From Cellulomonas alba (lineage in GTDB: Bacteria > Actinomycetota > Actinomycetes > Actinomycetales > Cellulomonadaceae), in assembly GCF_030362835.1 (NCBI RefSeq), contig NZ_JAUCGQ010000001.1, forward strand, positions 558,001 to 622,000: 64,000 bases of DNA, written 5' to 3'. The translations under genes were made by a program, and so were the position numbers. Below the pieces are notes generated by a model. The model made no database searches, had not been told where the DNA came from, and saw only the letters and a list, made by a program, of their open reading frames with translations. Position 1 is the first letter of the stretch. Each line of letters starts with the position of its first letter. This document shows positions 25,826 through 37,257 of this stretch, piece after piece.

Positions 25826-26049
25826 CCCCCACCCCCGGGCCGCCTCACCCGATCGTGCCCTGCGACGTGCCGCGACGCGATCAGGGACCAACCCGACCCG
25901 GACCCGGACGCGCGCATGAGACACTGAGGGCCATCGGGAGCGCCGCGACCTGCGAGCGCCCCGCGTCGTGGAGATCGCCCGAGCCCGCTTCGCTCGGCTG
26001 CTTGCGCGGCGACCCCGACCATTTCCTGCCCCGAGAGGCTCCCCTGCGC

Positions 26050-27591
26050 ATGACCACGTTCATCGACCTCGGCGTGCCCGCCGCCCTCGTCCGCTCGCTC
26101 GGCGAGCGCGGCATCACGTCCCCCTTCCCCATCCAGACCGCGACGCTGCCCGACTCGCTCGCCGGGCGCGACGTGCTCGGCCGTGGCCGCACCGGCTCGG
26201 GCAAGACCATCGCGTTCGCGCTGCCGGTCGTCGCGCGGCTCGCCGCGAAGCCCCGGCGCACGACACCGCGCCGGCCGCGCGCGCTCGTGCTCGCACCGAC
26301 GCGCGAGCTCGCGAGCCAGATCGACGAGACCCTCGCCCCGCTCGCCGCGGCGGTGGGGCTCCGCACCACGACCATCTTCGGCGGCGTCGCGCAGTCGCGG
26401 CAGGTCGCCGCGCTCGACCGCGGCATCGACATCGTCGTGGCGTGCCCCGGCCGGCTCGAGGACCTCATCGGCCAGGGCCTGGTGACCCTCGACGGCGTCG
26501 AGGTGTCCGTGCTCGACGAGGCGGACCACATGGCCGACCTCGGCTTCCTGCCGGTGGTCCGTCGGCTGCTCGACCGCACCCCGGCGGGCGGCCAGCGGCT
26601 GCTGTTCTCCGCGACGCTCGACAACGGCGTCGACGTGCTGGTCAAGCGCTTCCTGACGAAGCCCGTGGAGCACGCCGTCGACCCCGCCGCGCAGGCGGTC
26701 GTCGCGATGACGCACCACGTGCTCGAGGTCCGCGACGCGGCCGCCAAGAAGGCCGTCGTCCACCACCTGGCGTCGGGTACCGGCCGCCGCGTGCTCTTCA
26801 CGCGCACCAAGCACCACGCGAAGAAGCTCGCCAAGCAGCTGACGAGCGACGGCATCCCCGCGGTCGACCTGCACGGCAACCTCGGCCAGGGTGCGCGCGA
26901 GCGGAACCTCGCCGCGTTCTCGTCGGGCGACGTGCGCGTGCTCGTCGCGACGGACATCGCCGCCCGCGGTATCCACGTCGACGACGTCGAGCTCGTGGTG
27001 CACGTCGACCCGCCGGCCGAGCACAAGGCGTACCTGCACCGGTCCGGCCGGACGGCGCGCGCGGGCTCGGGCGGCGACGTCGTCACGCTCGTGCTCCCCG
27101 AGCAGCGGGCCGACGTCCGCGCGCTGACCCGCGCCGCGAAGATCACCGCCGAGCTCCGGCCCGTCACGCCCGGTGACGCGACGCTGTCCGCGCTCGTCGG
27201 CGACGTCGCGCCGCACGTCGCACCGACGCCTCCGGCCACGCAGGCCCCCGGTGCACGCGGGCCGCGCCAGGCCCGCAGCGGCGCCCGCACGACGGCCGCC
27301 CGCCCGGCCGCCGCGCGCACCCCCGCGGGCACTCGCACGTCGCCTGCGGCCCGGATCGCGACCGTCGGCTCCTCAGCCCGCCTGACCACGACCGTCGCCT
27401 CCGCGGCGGGCCTGACCGCGACCGCGCCGACCTCGCAGGCGCCCCGTCGGGCCACGCGCCCGGCGTCCGCCCCGGCGGAGCAGCGGCCGGCGACGGACGG
27501 CACCTCGGCCGAGGGCGCGTCCGCGCGCCGTCGTCGCCGTGGCGGCCGCGGCCGTGGACGCGCCGCCGGGACGCCGGCACCCCGCGCCTGA
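26050..27591 (+). CDS. DEAD-box RNA helicase with basic low-complexity tail
   Basis: The protein has 513 residues with all core motifs: Q motif (ITSPFPIQTATLP), Walker A (GRTGSGKT), PTRELASQ, VLDEADHM, LFSATL, DIAARGIHVDDV and HRSGRTARAG. The tail from about residue 390 is Ala/Thr/Arg-rich and ends RRRRRGGRGRGRAAG, an RNA-binding type extension. Such proteins remodel RNA in ribosome assembly or decay, often in the cold. The mRNA leader (from about 25925) includes a hairpin with CCGAGC/GCTCGG arms. The large antisense frames over this gene are shadows. Confidence 0.93.
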   Translation: MTTFIDLGVPAALVRSLGERGITSPFPIQTATLPDSLAGRDVLGRGRTGSGKTIAFALPVVARLAAKPRRTTPRRPRALVLAPTRELASQIDETLAPLAAAVGLRTTTIFGGVAQSRQVAALDRGIDIVVACPGRLEDLIGQGLVTLDGVEVSVLDEADHMADLGFLPVVRRLLDRTPAGGQRLLFSATLDNGVDVLVKRFLTKPVEHAVDPAAQAVVAMTHHVLEVRDAAAKKAVVHHLASGTGRRVLFTRTKHHAKKLAKQLTSDGIPAVDLHGNLGQGARERNLAAFSSGDVRVLVATDIAARGIHVDDVELVVHVDPPAEHKAYLHRSGRTARAGSGGDVVTLVLPEQRADVRALTRAAKITAELRPVTPGDATLSALVGDVAPHVAPTPPATQAPGARGPRQARSGARTTAARPAAARTPAGTRTSPAARIATVGSSARLTTTVASAAGLTATAPTSQAPRRATRPASAPAEQRPATDGTSAEGASARRRRRGGRGRGRAAGTPAPRA

Positions 27592-27717
27592 CCCCCGGCG
27601 CGCCGCGGTTCCGCGCCCGGTTCCCGGCTCGGGCCGCCGCGCCGCGAGCCGCCGCGGCGCAGGGCGACCTGACGCGGCGCCCCCGCGGTGTCGGCGGCGC
27701 GTGCCAGACTCCGGGCC

Positions 27718-28212
27718 GTGCCCGATCGCTACGCGGACGACGACCACCTCCCCCACCGGACGCAGCTCGTCGCCGCGGCGTACGTGGTGCTGCGACGGGG
27801 CGACGAGGTGCTGCTCCACCTGCGCCGCGGCACGGGCTACCGCGACGGCCACTGGGCCCTGCCGGCCGGCCACGTCGACCCCGGCGAGTCCGTCGTCGAG
27901 GCGGCCGTGCGCGAGGCGCGCGAGGAGGTCGGCGTCGAGCCGAGCGACCTCCGGCCGCTGACCGCGATGCACCGGTTCGACCCTGGCGGCCCGGCCGTCG
28001 AGCAGCGCGTCGACGTCTTCTTCGAGGCGACGGCGTGGTCGGGCACGCCCGCGATCCGCGAGCCCGACAAGGCCGCCGACCTGCGGTGGTTCCCGCTGAC
28101 GGCGCTGCCCGCGCCGGTCGTGCCGCACGAGCGGTCCGTGCTGGACGCGATCGCGACGGGGCGGCCCCTCGCGCCCGTCGTCGTCTGGCGCACGGACCGC
28201 GAGGAGGGCTGA
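27718..28212 (+). CDS. Nudix hydrolase
   Basis: A 164-residue protein with a complete Nudix box: GHVDPGESVVEAAVREAREE, then VGV (residues ~43-65), preceded by the strand GHWALPAGH. Nudix enzymes cleave nucleoside diphosphates linked to another group; the substrate is unknown. The GTG at 27718 lies seven nt after CAGACT, a near match to the leaderless box, and gives the usual short N-terminus. A GTG at 27688 would add ten residues. It is separate from the helicase gene by 126 nt. Confidence 0.9.
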   Translation: MPDRYADDDHLPHRTQLVAAAYVVLRRGDEVLLHLRRGTGYRDGHWALPAGHVDPGESVVEAAVREAREEVGVEPSDLRPLTAMHRFDPGGPAVEQRVDVFFEATAWSGTPAIREPDKAADLRWFPLTALPAPVVPHERSVLDAIATGRPLAPVVVWRTDREEG

Positions 28213-28279
28213 CCCCCTTGCGGTCGACCGGCTGCGACCCGCGATGATGGGCCCATCCGCCGCGACCCCGGGAGGGCCC

Positions 28280-28303
28280 GTGCCGAACAGGACCGCTCAC
28301 TGA
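28280..28303 (+). CDS. Seven-codon upstream ORF before the sulfite-oxidase-like gene
   Basis: A GGGAGGG ribosome-binding sequence stands five nt before a GTG that opens MPNRTAH followed by TGA. The stop overlaps the downstream ATG as TGATG. The main gene has only a weak, distant AGGA of its own, so ribosomes may reach it by reinitiation. Translation of such a short ORF is a guess. Confidence 0.35.
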   Translation: MPNRTAH

Positions 28304-28905
28304 TGGCCATCGTCTCGCGCGGGTTCCGCGGGCGGCGTACCGAGGACCCGCGGCTGCCGCCCGGGCAGTACCTCGAGCGCGGGTTCCCCGTGCTCTCTGC
28401 GGGGCCGACGCCGCGCGCCGACCTCGACACCTGGACGTTCAGCATCCGCGGCGCCGACGGTGAGCGCGGCTCGTGGACGTGGCGCGAGCTCCAGGCGCTG
28501 CCCGCGGACGACATCGTGCGCGACATCCACTGCGTCACCCGGTGGACCAAGCTCGACTCGCACTGGCGCGGCGTCTCGCTCGACCGCCTGCTCGACGCGG
28601 TGCGGATCGAGCCCGACGAGCAGTACGTGCTCGCGCACTGCGACGGCGGGTACACGACGAACGTGCCGCTCGCCGACCTGCGCGGCGGCCAGGCGTGGAT
28701 CGCGTACGGCTACGACGGCGGCGCGCTGCCGCCCGAGCACGGCGGGCCGGCGCGGCTGCTGATCCCGCACCTCTACTTCTGGAAGTCGGCCAAGTGGATC
28801 CGCAGCCTCCAGCTGCTCGACCACGACGTGGCCGGGTTCTGGGAGCGGCTCGGGTACCACGAGTACGGCGATCCCTGGAAGGAGCAGCGGTATTGGGGCG
28901 ACTGA
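28303..28905 (+). CDS. Sulfite-oxidase-like molybdenum oxidoreductase
   Basis: A 200-residue protein of the Moco-binding sulfite oxidase/MsrP fold. The presumed molybdenum-ligand cysteine is in RDIHCVTRWTK (residue ~77). Further conserved parts are GYTTNVPLADL and GPARLLIPHLYFWKSAKW. It has no signal peptide and no dimerisation domain, as in the short actinobacterial type annotated as sulfite oxidase-like oxidoreductase. The substrate is unproven. It is paired with a flavin reductase downstream that overlaps its end. Confidence 0.9.
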   Translation: MAIVSRGFRGRRTEDPRLPPGQYLERGFPVLSAGPTPRADLDTWTFSIRGADGERGSWTWRELQALPADDIVRDIHCVTRWTKLDSHWRGVSLDRLLDAVRIEPDEQYVLAHCDGGYTTNVPLADLRGGQAWIAYGYDGGALPPEHGGPARLLIPHLYFWKSAKWIRSLQLLDHDVAGFWERLGYHEYGDPWKEQRYWGD

Positions 28906-29714
28906 CGGTGGCCGACGGAGCGGTCGAGGAGCCCGCCGAGGACGAGCCGAGCCTCCACGAGCTGCTCCCGGACGGCGCCGACGACCCCGTCGCGCCGCGG
29001 GTGCTGCCCTGGCTGCCGGCGACGCTCGTCGAGCGGCGACCGGAGACGGCGAGCGCCGCGACGCTCGTGCTCGACGCGCCCGGCTGGACCGGCGCTCTCG
29101 CCGGGCAGCACGTCGACGTGCGCCTCACCGCGGACGACGGCTACGCGGCCGAGCGCTCGTACTCCCTGGCGTCCCCGGCGGGTGCGCCGGTCGAGCTCAC
29201 CGTGCAGGTGGTCGACGACGGCGAGGTCTCGCCGTACCTGACGCTCGACATGGAGCCGGGCGACCACCTCGAGCTGCGCGGACCGATCGGCCGGTGGTTC
29301 GTGTGGCGTCCCGGCTCGACGCGGCCCGTGCAGCTGATCGCCGGCGGGTCGGGGCTCGTGCCGCTCATGTCGATGGTCCGCACGCGGGAGGCCGTCGGCG
29401 CGTCGACGCCGTTCCGCCTGCTCGTCTCCGCGCGGACGCCGGCGGACGCCCTCTACGACGAGGAGCTGGCCGCGCTGACCGACGTCGAGGTCACGCGCGT
29501 GTGGACGCGCCGGGCTCCCGAGGGCTGGACCGGCCCGGTCGGCCGCGCCGACGCCGCGACGCTCGCGGCGGCCTGCTTCCCGCCCGCCGACGAGCCCGAC
29601 GTCTTCGTCTGCGGCCCGACGCCGTTCGTCGAGGCGGTCGCGAACGCGCTCGTCGACCTCGGCCACATGCCGGGGCGCATCCGCACCGAGCGGTTCGGGC
29701 CGACCGGGTCGTAG
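28893..29714 (+). CDS. FAD/NAD(P)-binding ferredoxin-reductase-type protein
   Basis: The protein has 273 residues. The FAD strand is AERSYSLAS, the NAD(P) loop is LIAGGSGLVPLMSM and the C-terminal nicotinamide region is DVFVCGPTPFVEAV. It should pass electrons to or from the molybdenum enzyme encoded upstream. The TTG at 28893 is chosen because AAGGAG ends eight nt before it; it lies inside the upstream gene, overlapping its last 13 nt. The alternative GTG at 28908 has no good ribosome-binding site. Confidence 0.88.
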   Translation: MGRLTVADGAVEEPAEDEPSLHELLPDGADDPVAPRVLPWLPATLVERRPETASAATLVLDAPGWTGALAGQHVDVRLTADDGYAAERSYSLASPAGAPVELTVQVVDDGEVSPYLTLDMEPGDHLELRGPIGRWFVWRPGSTRPVQLIAGGSGLVPLMSMVRTREAVGASTPFRLLVSARTPADALYDEELAALTDVEVTRVWTRRAPEGWTGPVGRADAATLAAACFPPADEPDVFVCGPTPFVEAVANALVDLGHMPGRIRTERFGPTGS

Positions 29715-29734
29715 GAGCGGGCGGGTCCGGTGGT

Positions 29735-29756
29735 GGGCCCGACGCACGTCGGGCCC
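29735..29756. terminator. Bidirectional terminator between flavin reductase and ppc
   Basis: A perfect 10-bp stem (29735-29744 with 29747-29756, GGGCCCGACG arm) and a two-base loop lie between two convergent genes. A further copy of the left arm occurs near 29777. There is no T run, but position and symmetry fit a terminator for both directions. Confidence 0.65.
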
Positions 29757-29796
29757 GGCGGCACGCGGCGACCGGGCCCGACGGGGACGGCTGACG

Positions 29797-32475
<2,679 letters not shown>

Positions 32476-32553
32476 GGGCCAAAACTAAGCCACGCGCGGG
32501 TCAAGCCCTACGGGGTGCCCAGCAGGTGGGTATGGCGCCCGTCACACCGGCGC

Positions 32554-33267
32554 TCAGCCGAGCGCCTCGCCGAGCAGGGCGAGCGTCGCGTCCCACGCCT
32601 GCGCCGCGGCCTCAGGGACGTACGCCGAGCCCGTGTCGTTGAAGAACGCGTGCCCCGCACCGGCCATGACGAGCGCCTCGAACGCGAGCCCCGACGCCGC
32701 CGCGGCCGCGCGCACCCGCGGCAGCTCGGCCATGAGCCGCTCGTCCCGGTCGCCGTAGAACGCCAGCACCGGGCACGCGATGCGCGCGATGCCCGCGTCG
32801 TCCGGCGCACCGCCGTAGAACGGGACGGCCGCGCGCAGCCGGTCGTCCGACGCCGCGAGCGCCCACGCGTAGGTGCCGCCGAAGCAGAAGCCGACGACCG
32901 CGACGCGCTCGTCGCGCTGCACGACCTCGTCGAGCACGGCCCTCAGCCGCTGCACCGCGAACGCGGCGTACTCCGGGTCGCGCGACATGCCGAAGGCCTC
33001 GCGGAGCCGCGGCTGCGCCGCGAGCCGTCTCGCCTCGTCCGGGTCGTCCCGCAGCGCGAACAGCTCGGCACCGGCCTGCGGCGTGATGCCGGCCTCCGAC
33101 AGCAGGTCCGGCGCGACGACGAGGTAGCCGTGCGCGGCGAGCCGGTCGGCCACGTCCTCGACGTGGGGCACGAGCCCCCAGATCTCGTGGATCAGGATCA
33201 CCGCGCCGCGGGGCTCGCCCACCGGTTCACTGACGTACGCGGGGCCGCCGCCCAGGCTGGTGTGCAC
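32554..33267 (-). CDS. Dienelactone hydrolase family protein
   Basis: A 237-residue alpha/beta hydrolase. The family's acid residue is in ILIHEIWGL, the cysteine nucleophile in VGFCFGGTYAW (residue ~128), and the Asp and His of the triad in AFYGDRDE and GAGHAFFN. Dienelactone hydrolases open lactones from chlorocatechol breakdown, but many members act on other esters. The GTG at 33267 lies seven nt after TAGGGT (33275-33280). The longer open frame upstream lacks any family feature. Confidence 0.9.
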   Translation of the reverse strand: MHTSLGGGPAYVSEPVGEPRGAVILIHEIWGLVPHVEDVADRLAAHGYLVVAPDLLSEAGITPQAGAELFALRDDPDEARRLAAQPRLREAFGMSRDPEYAAFAVQRLRAVLDEVVQRDERVAVVGFCFGGTYAWALAASDDRLRAAVPFYGGAPDDAGIARIACPVLAFYGDRDERLMAELPRVRAAAAASGLAFEALVMAGAGHAFFNDTGSAYVPEAAAQAWDATLALLGEALG

Positions 33268-33301
33268 ACACCCGACCCTAGGAGTGCAGCCACGGCACCG
33301 C

Positions 33302-33823
33302 TCAGACTGCGGGGAGGGCGCCCCGCAGACCCGGGACCCGGGCATCGAGCCGAGCCCTCGCCCGCTTCTTGGCGAGCGTGATCTCCTGCTCCACGCGCGG
33401 CGCGGCGTCGGCCGCGGCAACGACGACGAGCCCGCTCGTGCCCTCGTCGAGCAGCTCTCCGAGCTCCTTGAGGTCCGTGCGGGACATCCCGCCGACGACG
33501 TGCCCGGCCAGGGCTCCGGCGCCGGCACCGAGCGCCGCGCCGCCGACGACGCCCGCGCCGAGCGCGACGGCCGGGAACAACGCCACGAGGGCGCCCACCG
33601 CGATGCCGAGCGTCAGGCCACCGACCGACCCCTGTCGGACCGGCTCGTCGACGCGCTTGACGACGTGCACCGTGCCGTCGGCGTCGCGCGTGAGCACCGC
33701 GGCGTCGAAGGTCTCGACGATGTCGAGCTCCTGGTAGAGCCTGCGGACGGCGGCGAAGTCCGCGAGCGCGTCCTCCTCCTGGTCGTACCGGCCGGCGATG
33801 ACGACCAACGTGTCGGGTGCCAT
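33302..33823 (-). CDS. DUF1269-type membrane protein
   Basis: A 173-residue protein with an N-terminal ferredoxin-like segment (TLVVIAGRYDQEEDALADF), a glycine- and alanine-rich hydrophobic stretch near residues 70-112 that can cross the membrane as a hairpin, and a C-terminal basic helix. This resembles the DUF1269 family, often induced in stress but of unknown function. AGGAG stands before the ATG. A similar small membrane-protein gene lies upstream on the same strand, 90 nt away. Confidence 0.75.
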   Translation of the reverse strand: MAPDTLVVIAGRYDQEEDALADFAAVRRLYQELDIVETFDAAVLTRDADGTVHVVKRVDEPVRQGSVGGLTLGIAVGALVALFPAVALGAGVVGGAALGAGAGALAGHVVGGMSRTDLKELGELLDEGTSGLVVVAAADAAPRVEQEITLAKKRARARLDARVPGLRGALPAV

Positions 33824-33912
33824 GGCTGCTCCTGTGCGCGTGCGGGTGGCGTCACCAGTCGACCATCCGCGTCGACCGTGTGCCTCACTCGCTGCGGGTC
33901 AGGTTCGTGGCG

Positions 33913-34314
33913 TCACGGGCCGCCGACGAGCGAGTAGGACACGTACGCGCCGGGCGACGTCTCGACGAGGACGCCCGTCGGGTCCGAGCCCGGCGCCGCC
34001 TGGCCCGCGCCGGGCGCGAACACGGCCGCGTGGTGCGGACCGACGTCGCCCAGCGATGTCCACGGCTGCGGCTCGGCGGCGACCTGCGCAGGGGACAGCG
34101 CGTCCCCGTGGTCGTAGTCGCGGCCGTCGACCCTGATGCGCTCGGGCAGCCCGTCGGACGCCAGCGGGTGACGCTGCAGCGCGTACGCCGCGGCAGCGCA
34201 GGCCGCGAACCCGACGACGAGCGCCGCGAGCACGAGCCACGCGACCCAGGGGCCGCGCCGCGGACTCCGAGGGGCGTCGAGCCCGGCCCAGTCGAGCGGC
34301 GCCGCGAGCGCCAT
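33913..34314 (-). CDS. Single-pass membrane protein of unknown function
   Basis: The 133-residue product has a short cytoplasmic segment, one membrane helix (WVAWLVLAALVVGFAACAAA, about residues 23-42) and an outside domain of ~90 residues beginning LQRHPLASDGLPERIRVDGR. I do not recognise the family. The ATG at 34314 was chosen because GGAGGT stands directly upstream; the frame is open further 5' but without an RBS. Confidence 0.65.
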   Translation of the reverse strand: MALAAPLDWAGLDAPRSPRRGPWVAWLVLAALVVGFAACAAAAYALQRHPLASDGLPERIRVDGRDYDHGDALSPAQVAAEPQPWTSLGDVGPHHAAVFAPGAGQAAPGSDPTGVLVETSPGAYVSYSLVGGP

Positions 34315-34514
34315 GCGCACCTCCGGTATCAGTCGTCGTCGACCGACGCTCGAACGGGACGCTACGCGGCGCGACCGGCGACGACCAGCACCGTCACCCC
34401 CGCGGGCGACCGTTGGGGAACGCGCGTCGGGGCGACGCGCAGCCCCGCGCCCCCTCGCGGTGAGGGCTGCTCCGGGCAGACAATCCAGGCATCCCACCCG
34501 CACCGGAGGCCACG

Positions 34515-34934
34515 ATGGCGTCGACCCTGAACCCCTACCTCAACTTCCGCGGACAGGCCCGCGAGGCGATGGACTTCTACCAGCGCGTGTTCGGCGGCGA
34601 GGTGCAGCGGAGCACGTTCGGCGAGTTCGGCATGAGTCACGACCCGGCCGAGGCCGAGCAGGTCATGCACAGCCAGCTGCACTCCCCCGGCGGCTTCGTG
34701 CTCATGGCCGCCGACGTGCCCGCCGACATGCCGTTCACGCCGGGCGGCACGTACTCGGTCTCGCTCTCGGGCGAGGACGAGGGCGAGCTGCGCGGCTACT
34801 GGGACGGCCTCGCCGACGGCGCGACCGTCACGGTGCCGCTCGAGAAGGCGCCCTGGGGCGACACGTTCGGCATGCTCGTCGACCGGTTCGGCGTCAGCTG
34901 GCTCGTCAACATCAGCGGCGCCGCCCCGGCGTGA
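34515..34934 (+). CDS. VOC-family PhnB-like protein
   Basis: The 139-residue protein begins LNPYLNFRGQAREAMDFYQ and contains GDTFGMLVDRFGVSWLVNI, the hallmark of the PhnB/3-demethylubiquinone methyltransferase-like branch of the glyoxalase superfamily. Function is unknown in most members. GGAGG lies seven nt before the ATG, and GACAAT at 34479-34484 is a possible -10 box. Confidence 0.88.
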   Translation: MASTLNPYLNFRGQAREAMDFYQRVFGGEVQRSTFGEFGMSHDPAEAEQVMHSQLHSPGGFVLMAADVPADMPFTPGGTYSVSLSGEDEGELRGYWDGLADGATVTVPLEKAPWGDTFGMLVDRFGVSWLVNISGAAPA

Positions 34935-34942
34935 GCACGGAC

Positions 34943-34973
34943 CGGCGGCCGGCCCCGCGAGGACCGGCCGCCG
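34943..34973. terminator. Bidirectional terminator between PhnB-like and propeller genes
   Basis: A perfect 10-bp stem (34943-34952 with 34964-34973, GGCGGCCGG core) and an 11-base loop sit between two convergent genes, nine nt after the plus-strand stop. Confidence 0.65.
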
Positions 34974-34989
34974 ACCCGCGATCGCCGCG

Positions 34990-36111
34990 TCAGGACGCCG
35001 CGATCCCCTCGCCGCCCGCGGCACCGGGCACGGTGGTCGAGCCGACCGGCGTCAGGACGCCGTGCGACCCCACGCGGAACGCGTCGACCACGCCCTGTGC
35101 GCCCGTCTCGACGTAGAGGTACCGGCCGTCCCCCGACACGGCCGCGTCGACGGTGCCCGGGTGCGTCGCCGTGACGGCGCCTGCCCGCAGCGCGCCGGAG
35201 GCGGCCACGCGGTAGGTCGACACCGTCGCGGAACCCGCGTTGGAGAGGAACACGTGCCGGCCGTCGGCCGCGATCCAGCAGGTCGCCGCCTGGCCGGTCG
35301 GCTGCGCGTCGAGCGGTCGCAGCGCGCCCGACGCCTCGACCGCGAACGTGGCGACGGCGTTGCTGGCCTCGGCGACGACGGCGTGGCCGCGCGGGTCGAA
35401 CGCGACCGCGAACGGGACGGCGCCCGGCAGCGACGTCACGACGGGCGCGTCCGCGAGACCGGTGGCACCCCAGCGGAACACGTCGACCGCGTTGCTGCCC
35501 GCCTTCGTGGTCACGAGGAGTGCGCGGCCGTCGGGCGTGAACGCCACCTGGCCCGGCGTGTGCGTGAACTCGGGCGTCGCGGCCGGATCCAGGCCGAGGT
35601 CGCGGTGCCACCCGGCGACGGGGACCACCCGGGCGCCGACCCGTGCGAAGCCCTGGACCGAGCCGCCGTCGCGCGCGTTGAGCACGGCGAGCCGGTGGTC
35701 GTGCGCGGAGACAGAGACCGGGAAGTCGCCACCGGTCGGCACGACCTGGAGCCGGTGCAGGCGGCTGCCCTGCACCCCGAACACGGTCAGCGAGTCGCTG
35801 CCGGCGTTGACGACGTAGAGCAGGTGCGCCGGCGCGTCGAGCAGGACGGAGCCCTGCGACGCGAGCCGGTCGACGACGGCGCCGGTCAGCGCTCCGCCGA
35901 GGCCGCCCGTGTCGTAGCTGCCGGCCGCGCGGAGCGAGCCGTCGTGGAGCCGGTCGTAGACCCGCACGACGTTGCCGCCCGGGTCGTTCGTCTGGACGTA
36001 GACCTCGCCGGCCGCGCTCGGCCCGGCGTTCGCCGAGGCGACGCCTGCGGTGGTGAGGATCGAGACCGCGGCTGCGGCGAGCGTGGCCGCCGCACGGGCG
36101 ATGGGCTTCAT
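34990..36111 (-). CDS. Secreted beta-propeller (lactonase/YVTN-like) protein
   Basis: The 373-residue protein has a signal peptide (MKPIARAAATLAAAAVSILT, cleavage near ASA-NA). The rest is made of ~45-residue repeats ending in motifs such as LLYVVNAGSDSLTVF and HVFLSNAGSATVSTYRV, which form a seven-bladed propeller like 6-phosphogluconolactonase or YVTN proteins. The function is unknown; binding or structural roles are common. It follows an ECF sigma/anti-sigma pair by 57 nt on the same strand and is probably in that operon or a target of the sigma factor. Confidence 0.82.
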   Translation of the reverse strand: MKPIARAAATLAAAAVSILTTAGVASANAGPSAAGEVYVQTNDPGGNVVRVYDRLHDGSLRAAGSYDTGGLGGALTGAVVDRLASQGSVLLDAPAHLLYVVNAGSDSLTVFGVQGSRLHRLQVVPTGGDFPVSVSAHDHRLAVLNARDGGSVQGFARVGARVVPVAGWHRDLGLDPAATPEFTHTPGQVAFTPDGRALLVTTKAGSNAVDVFRWGATGLADAPVVTSLPGAVPFAVAFDPRGHAVVAEASNAVATFAVEASGALRPLDAQPTGQAATCWIAADGRHVFLSNAGSATVSTYRVAASGALRAGAVTATHPGTVDAAVSGDGRYLYVETGAQGVVDAFRVGSHGVLTPVGSTTVPGAAGGEGIAAS

Positions 36112-36168
36112 GGGAGTTCCTTCCTCGAGGGATCGGACCTCCCGTTCGTGTCGCGCGCGGCGCGGGTC

Positions 36169-36438
36169 TTACCTCGGGGCGGCGGGCAGGCCCCCGTCGT
36201 CGGCGCCGTCCGCCGCGTCCTGCTCGGCGCGGATCAGCTCCAGCAGGCCGGCGAGGTCCTGCGCGCACGGGCCGCAGCTCGCCACGTGCGCCGCGACACC
36301 CGGGAAGCGCGAGCGCGCCTCTGCGGGGTCGGCGGCGGTGAGCTCCGCATAGATCTCGAGCACGCGCAGCGTCTCGTCGCAGCCGACGTCGCGCGGGTCG
36401 GTGCGCAGGAAGGCGTCCAGCCTCGTCCAGCCGCTCAT
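36169..36438 (-). CDS. Zinc-finger anti-sigma factor
   Basis: An 89-residue protein with the HVASCGPC motif (HxxxCxxC) of zf-HC2 anti-sigma factors and helices on both sides. There is no membrane helix, so it is a soluble ZAS-type protein that may sense redox state through the zinc cluster. The start overlaps the sigma gene stop by four nt (ATGA), which is typical for cognate pairs. Confidence 0.85.
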   Translation of the reverse strand: MSGWTRLDAFLRTDPRDVGCDETLRVLEIYAELTAADPAEARSRFPGVAAHVASCGPCAQDLAGLLELIRAEQDAADGADDGGLPAAPR

Positions 36439-37157
36439 CGGTGCCTCACCAGGGTGTCCAGATATCCATCAGCGACGAGCCGCTCGCGGATCTTCCGTCG
36501 GGAGTCGAACAGACTCTTGTAGAGCGCGCCGCGGGTCGAGCCCAGCTCGATCGCGAGGACGTCGAGCGGCACGCCGTCCAGCACCGCCGCGACGAACACG
36601 CCCCGCTGGCGCTCCGTCAGCTCTGCCTCGACCGCGCGCCGGACGGCCCGCACGAGGTCGCGCTGCACCGCGTACGCCTCCGGACCCAGGCCGAGCCGGT
36701 CCGGCAGCGCCGACCAGTCCGTCTCCGCGACGGTCGGCGCGTCGTGGTGCCAGCGGTGCCGCGCGACCTTGCTCGACACCTCGAGCACGACGAACTTGTA
36801 GGCCCACGTCGTGAACCGGCTCTCGCCGCGGAACTCGCCGAGCTTGCCGAGGACGGACACCATCGCGTCGTCCGCGGCCTGGAGCGCGAGGTCGTCCAGC
36901 TCGGTCCCCGTGGTGCGCAGCTGTCCGGCGCGTCGGGCGACCTCGCGATGGGCGGCGCGGCGCAGCAGGTCGTGGAGCCTCGCGCAGGCCGCGTCGCGCT
37001 CGGCGCCGTCGGCGGCCAGCGTGCGCAACCACGTCGTGGACGCCTCGTCCAGCGCACCGCCACGGGTAGCCGTGACCCGCTGCGGTTCCTCGGCCGCCGC
37101 GCGTCGCGCCCCACCGCGGGCGGGCGCCGCAGCGGGGTTCGCGCGGTCCCGGGGCAC
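36435..37157 (-). CDS. ECF-type RNA polymerase sigma factor
   Basis: The 240-residue protein has about 45 low-complexity N-terminal residues, then sigma region 2 (LDDLALQAADDAMVSVLGKL, then RGESRFTTWAYKFV) and region 4 (LTERQRGVFVAAVLDGVPLD, then ALYKSLFDSRRKIRERL). It is coupled to the zinc-finger anti-sigma factor. Its target promoters are not evident; the propeller gene downstream is the nearest candidate. It is divergent from a DedA gene. Confidence 0.92.
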   Translation of the reverse strand: MPRDRANPAAAPARGGARRAAAEEPQRVTATRGGALDEASTTWLRTLAADGAERDAACARLHDLLRRAAHREVARRAGQLRTTGTELDDLALQAADDAMVSVLGKLGEFRGESRFTTWAYKFVVLEVSSKVARHRWHHDAPTVAETDWSALPDRLGLGPEAYAVQRDLVRAVRRAVEAELTERQRGVFVAAVLDGVPLDVLAIELGSTRGALYKSLFDSRRKIRERLVADGYLDTLVRHR

Positions 37158-37257
37158 GCCACGACCGTGACGTGCCGGGACGTGCCCGTCAAGGACCCGA
37201 CGAGAAGAGCCGTGCGACCACCCGCGCCGACCGGGCCGGGATCCCTACAGTGGGCCC

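Noticed and set aside
25822..27503. Two long open frames antisense to the DEAD-box helicase
   Set aside because: They mirror the helicase codons; the translation is Arg/Ala/Ser-rich and without domains, while the plus strand shows every helicase motif.
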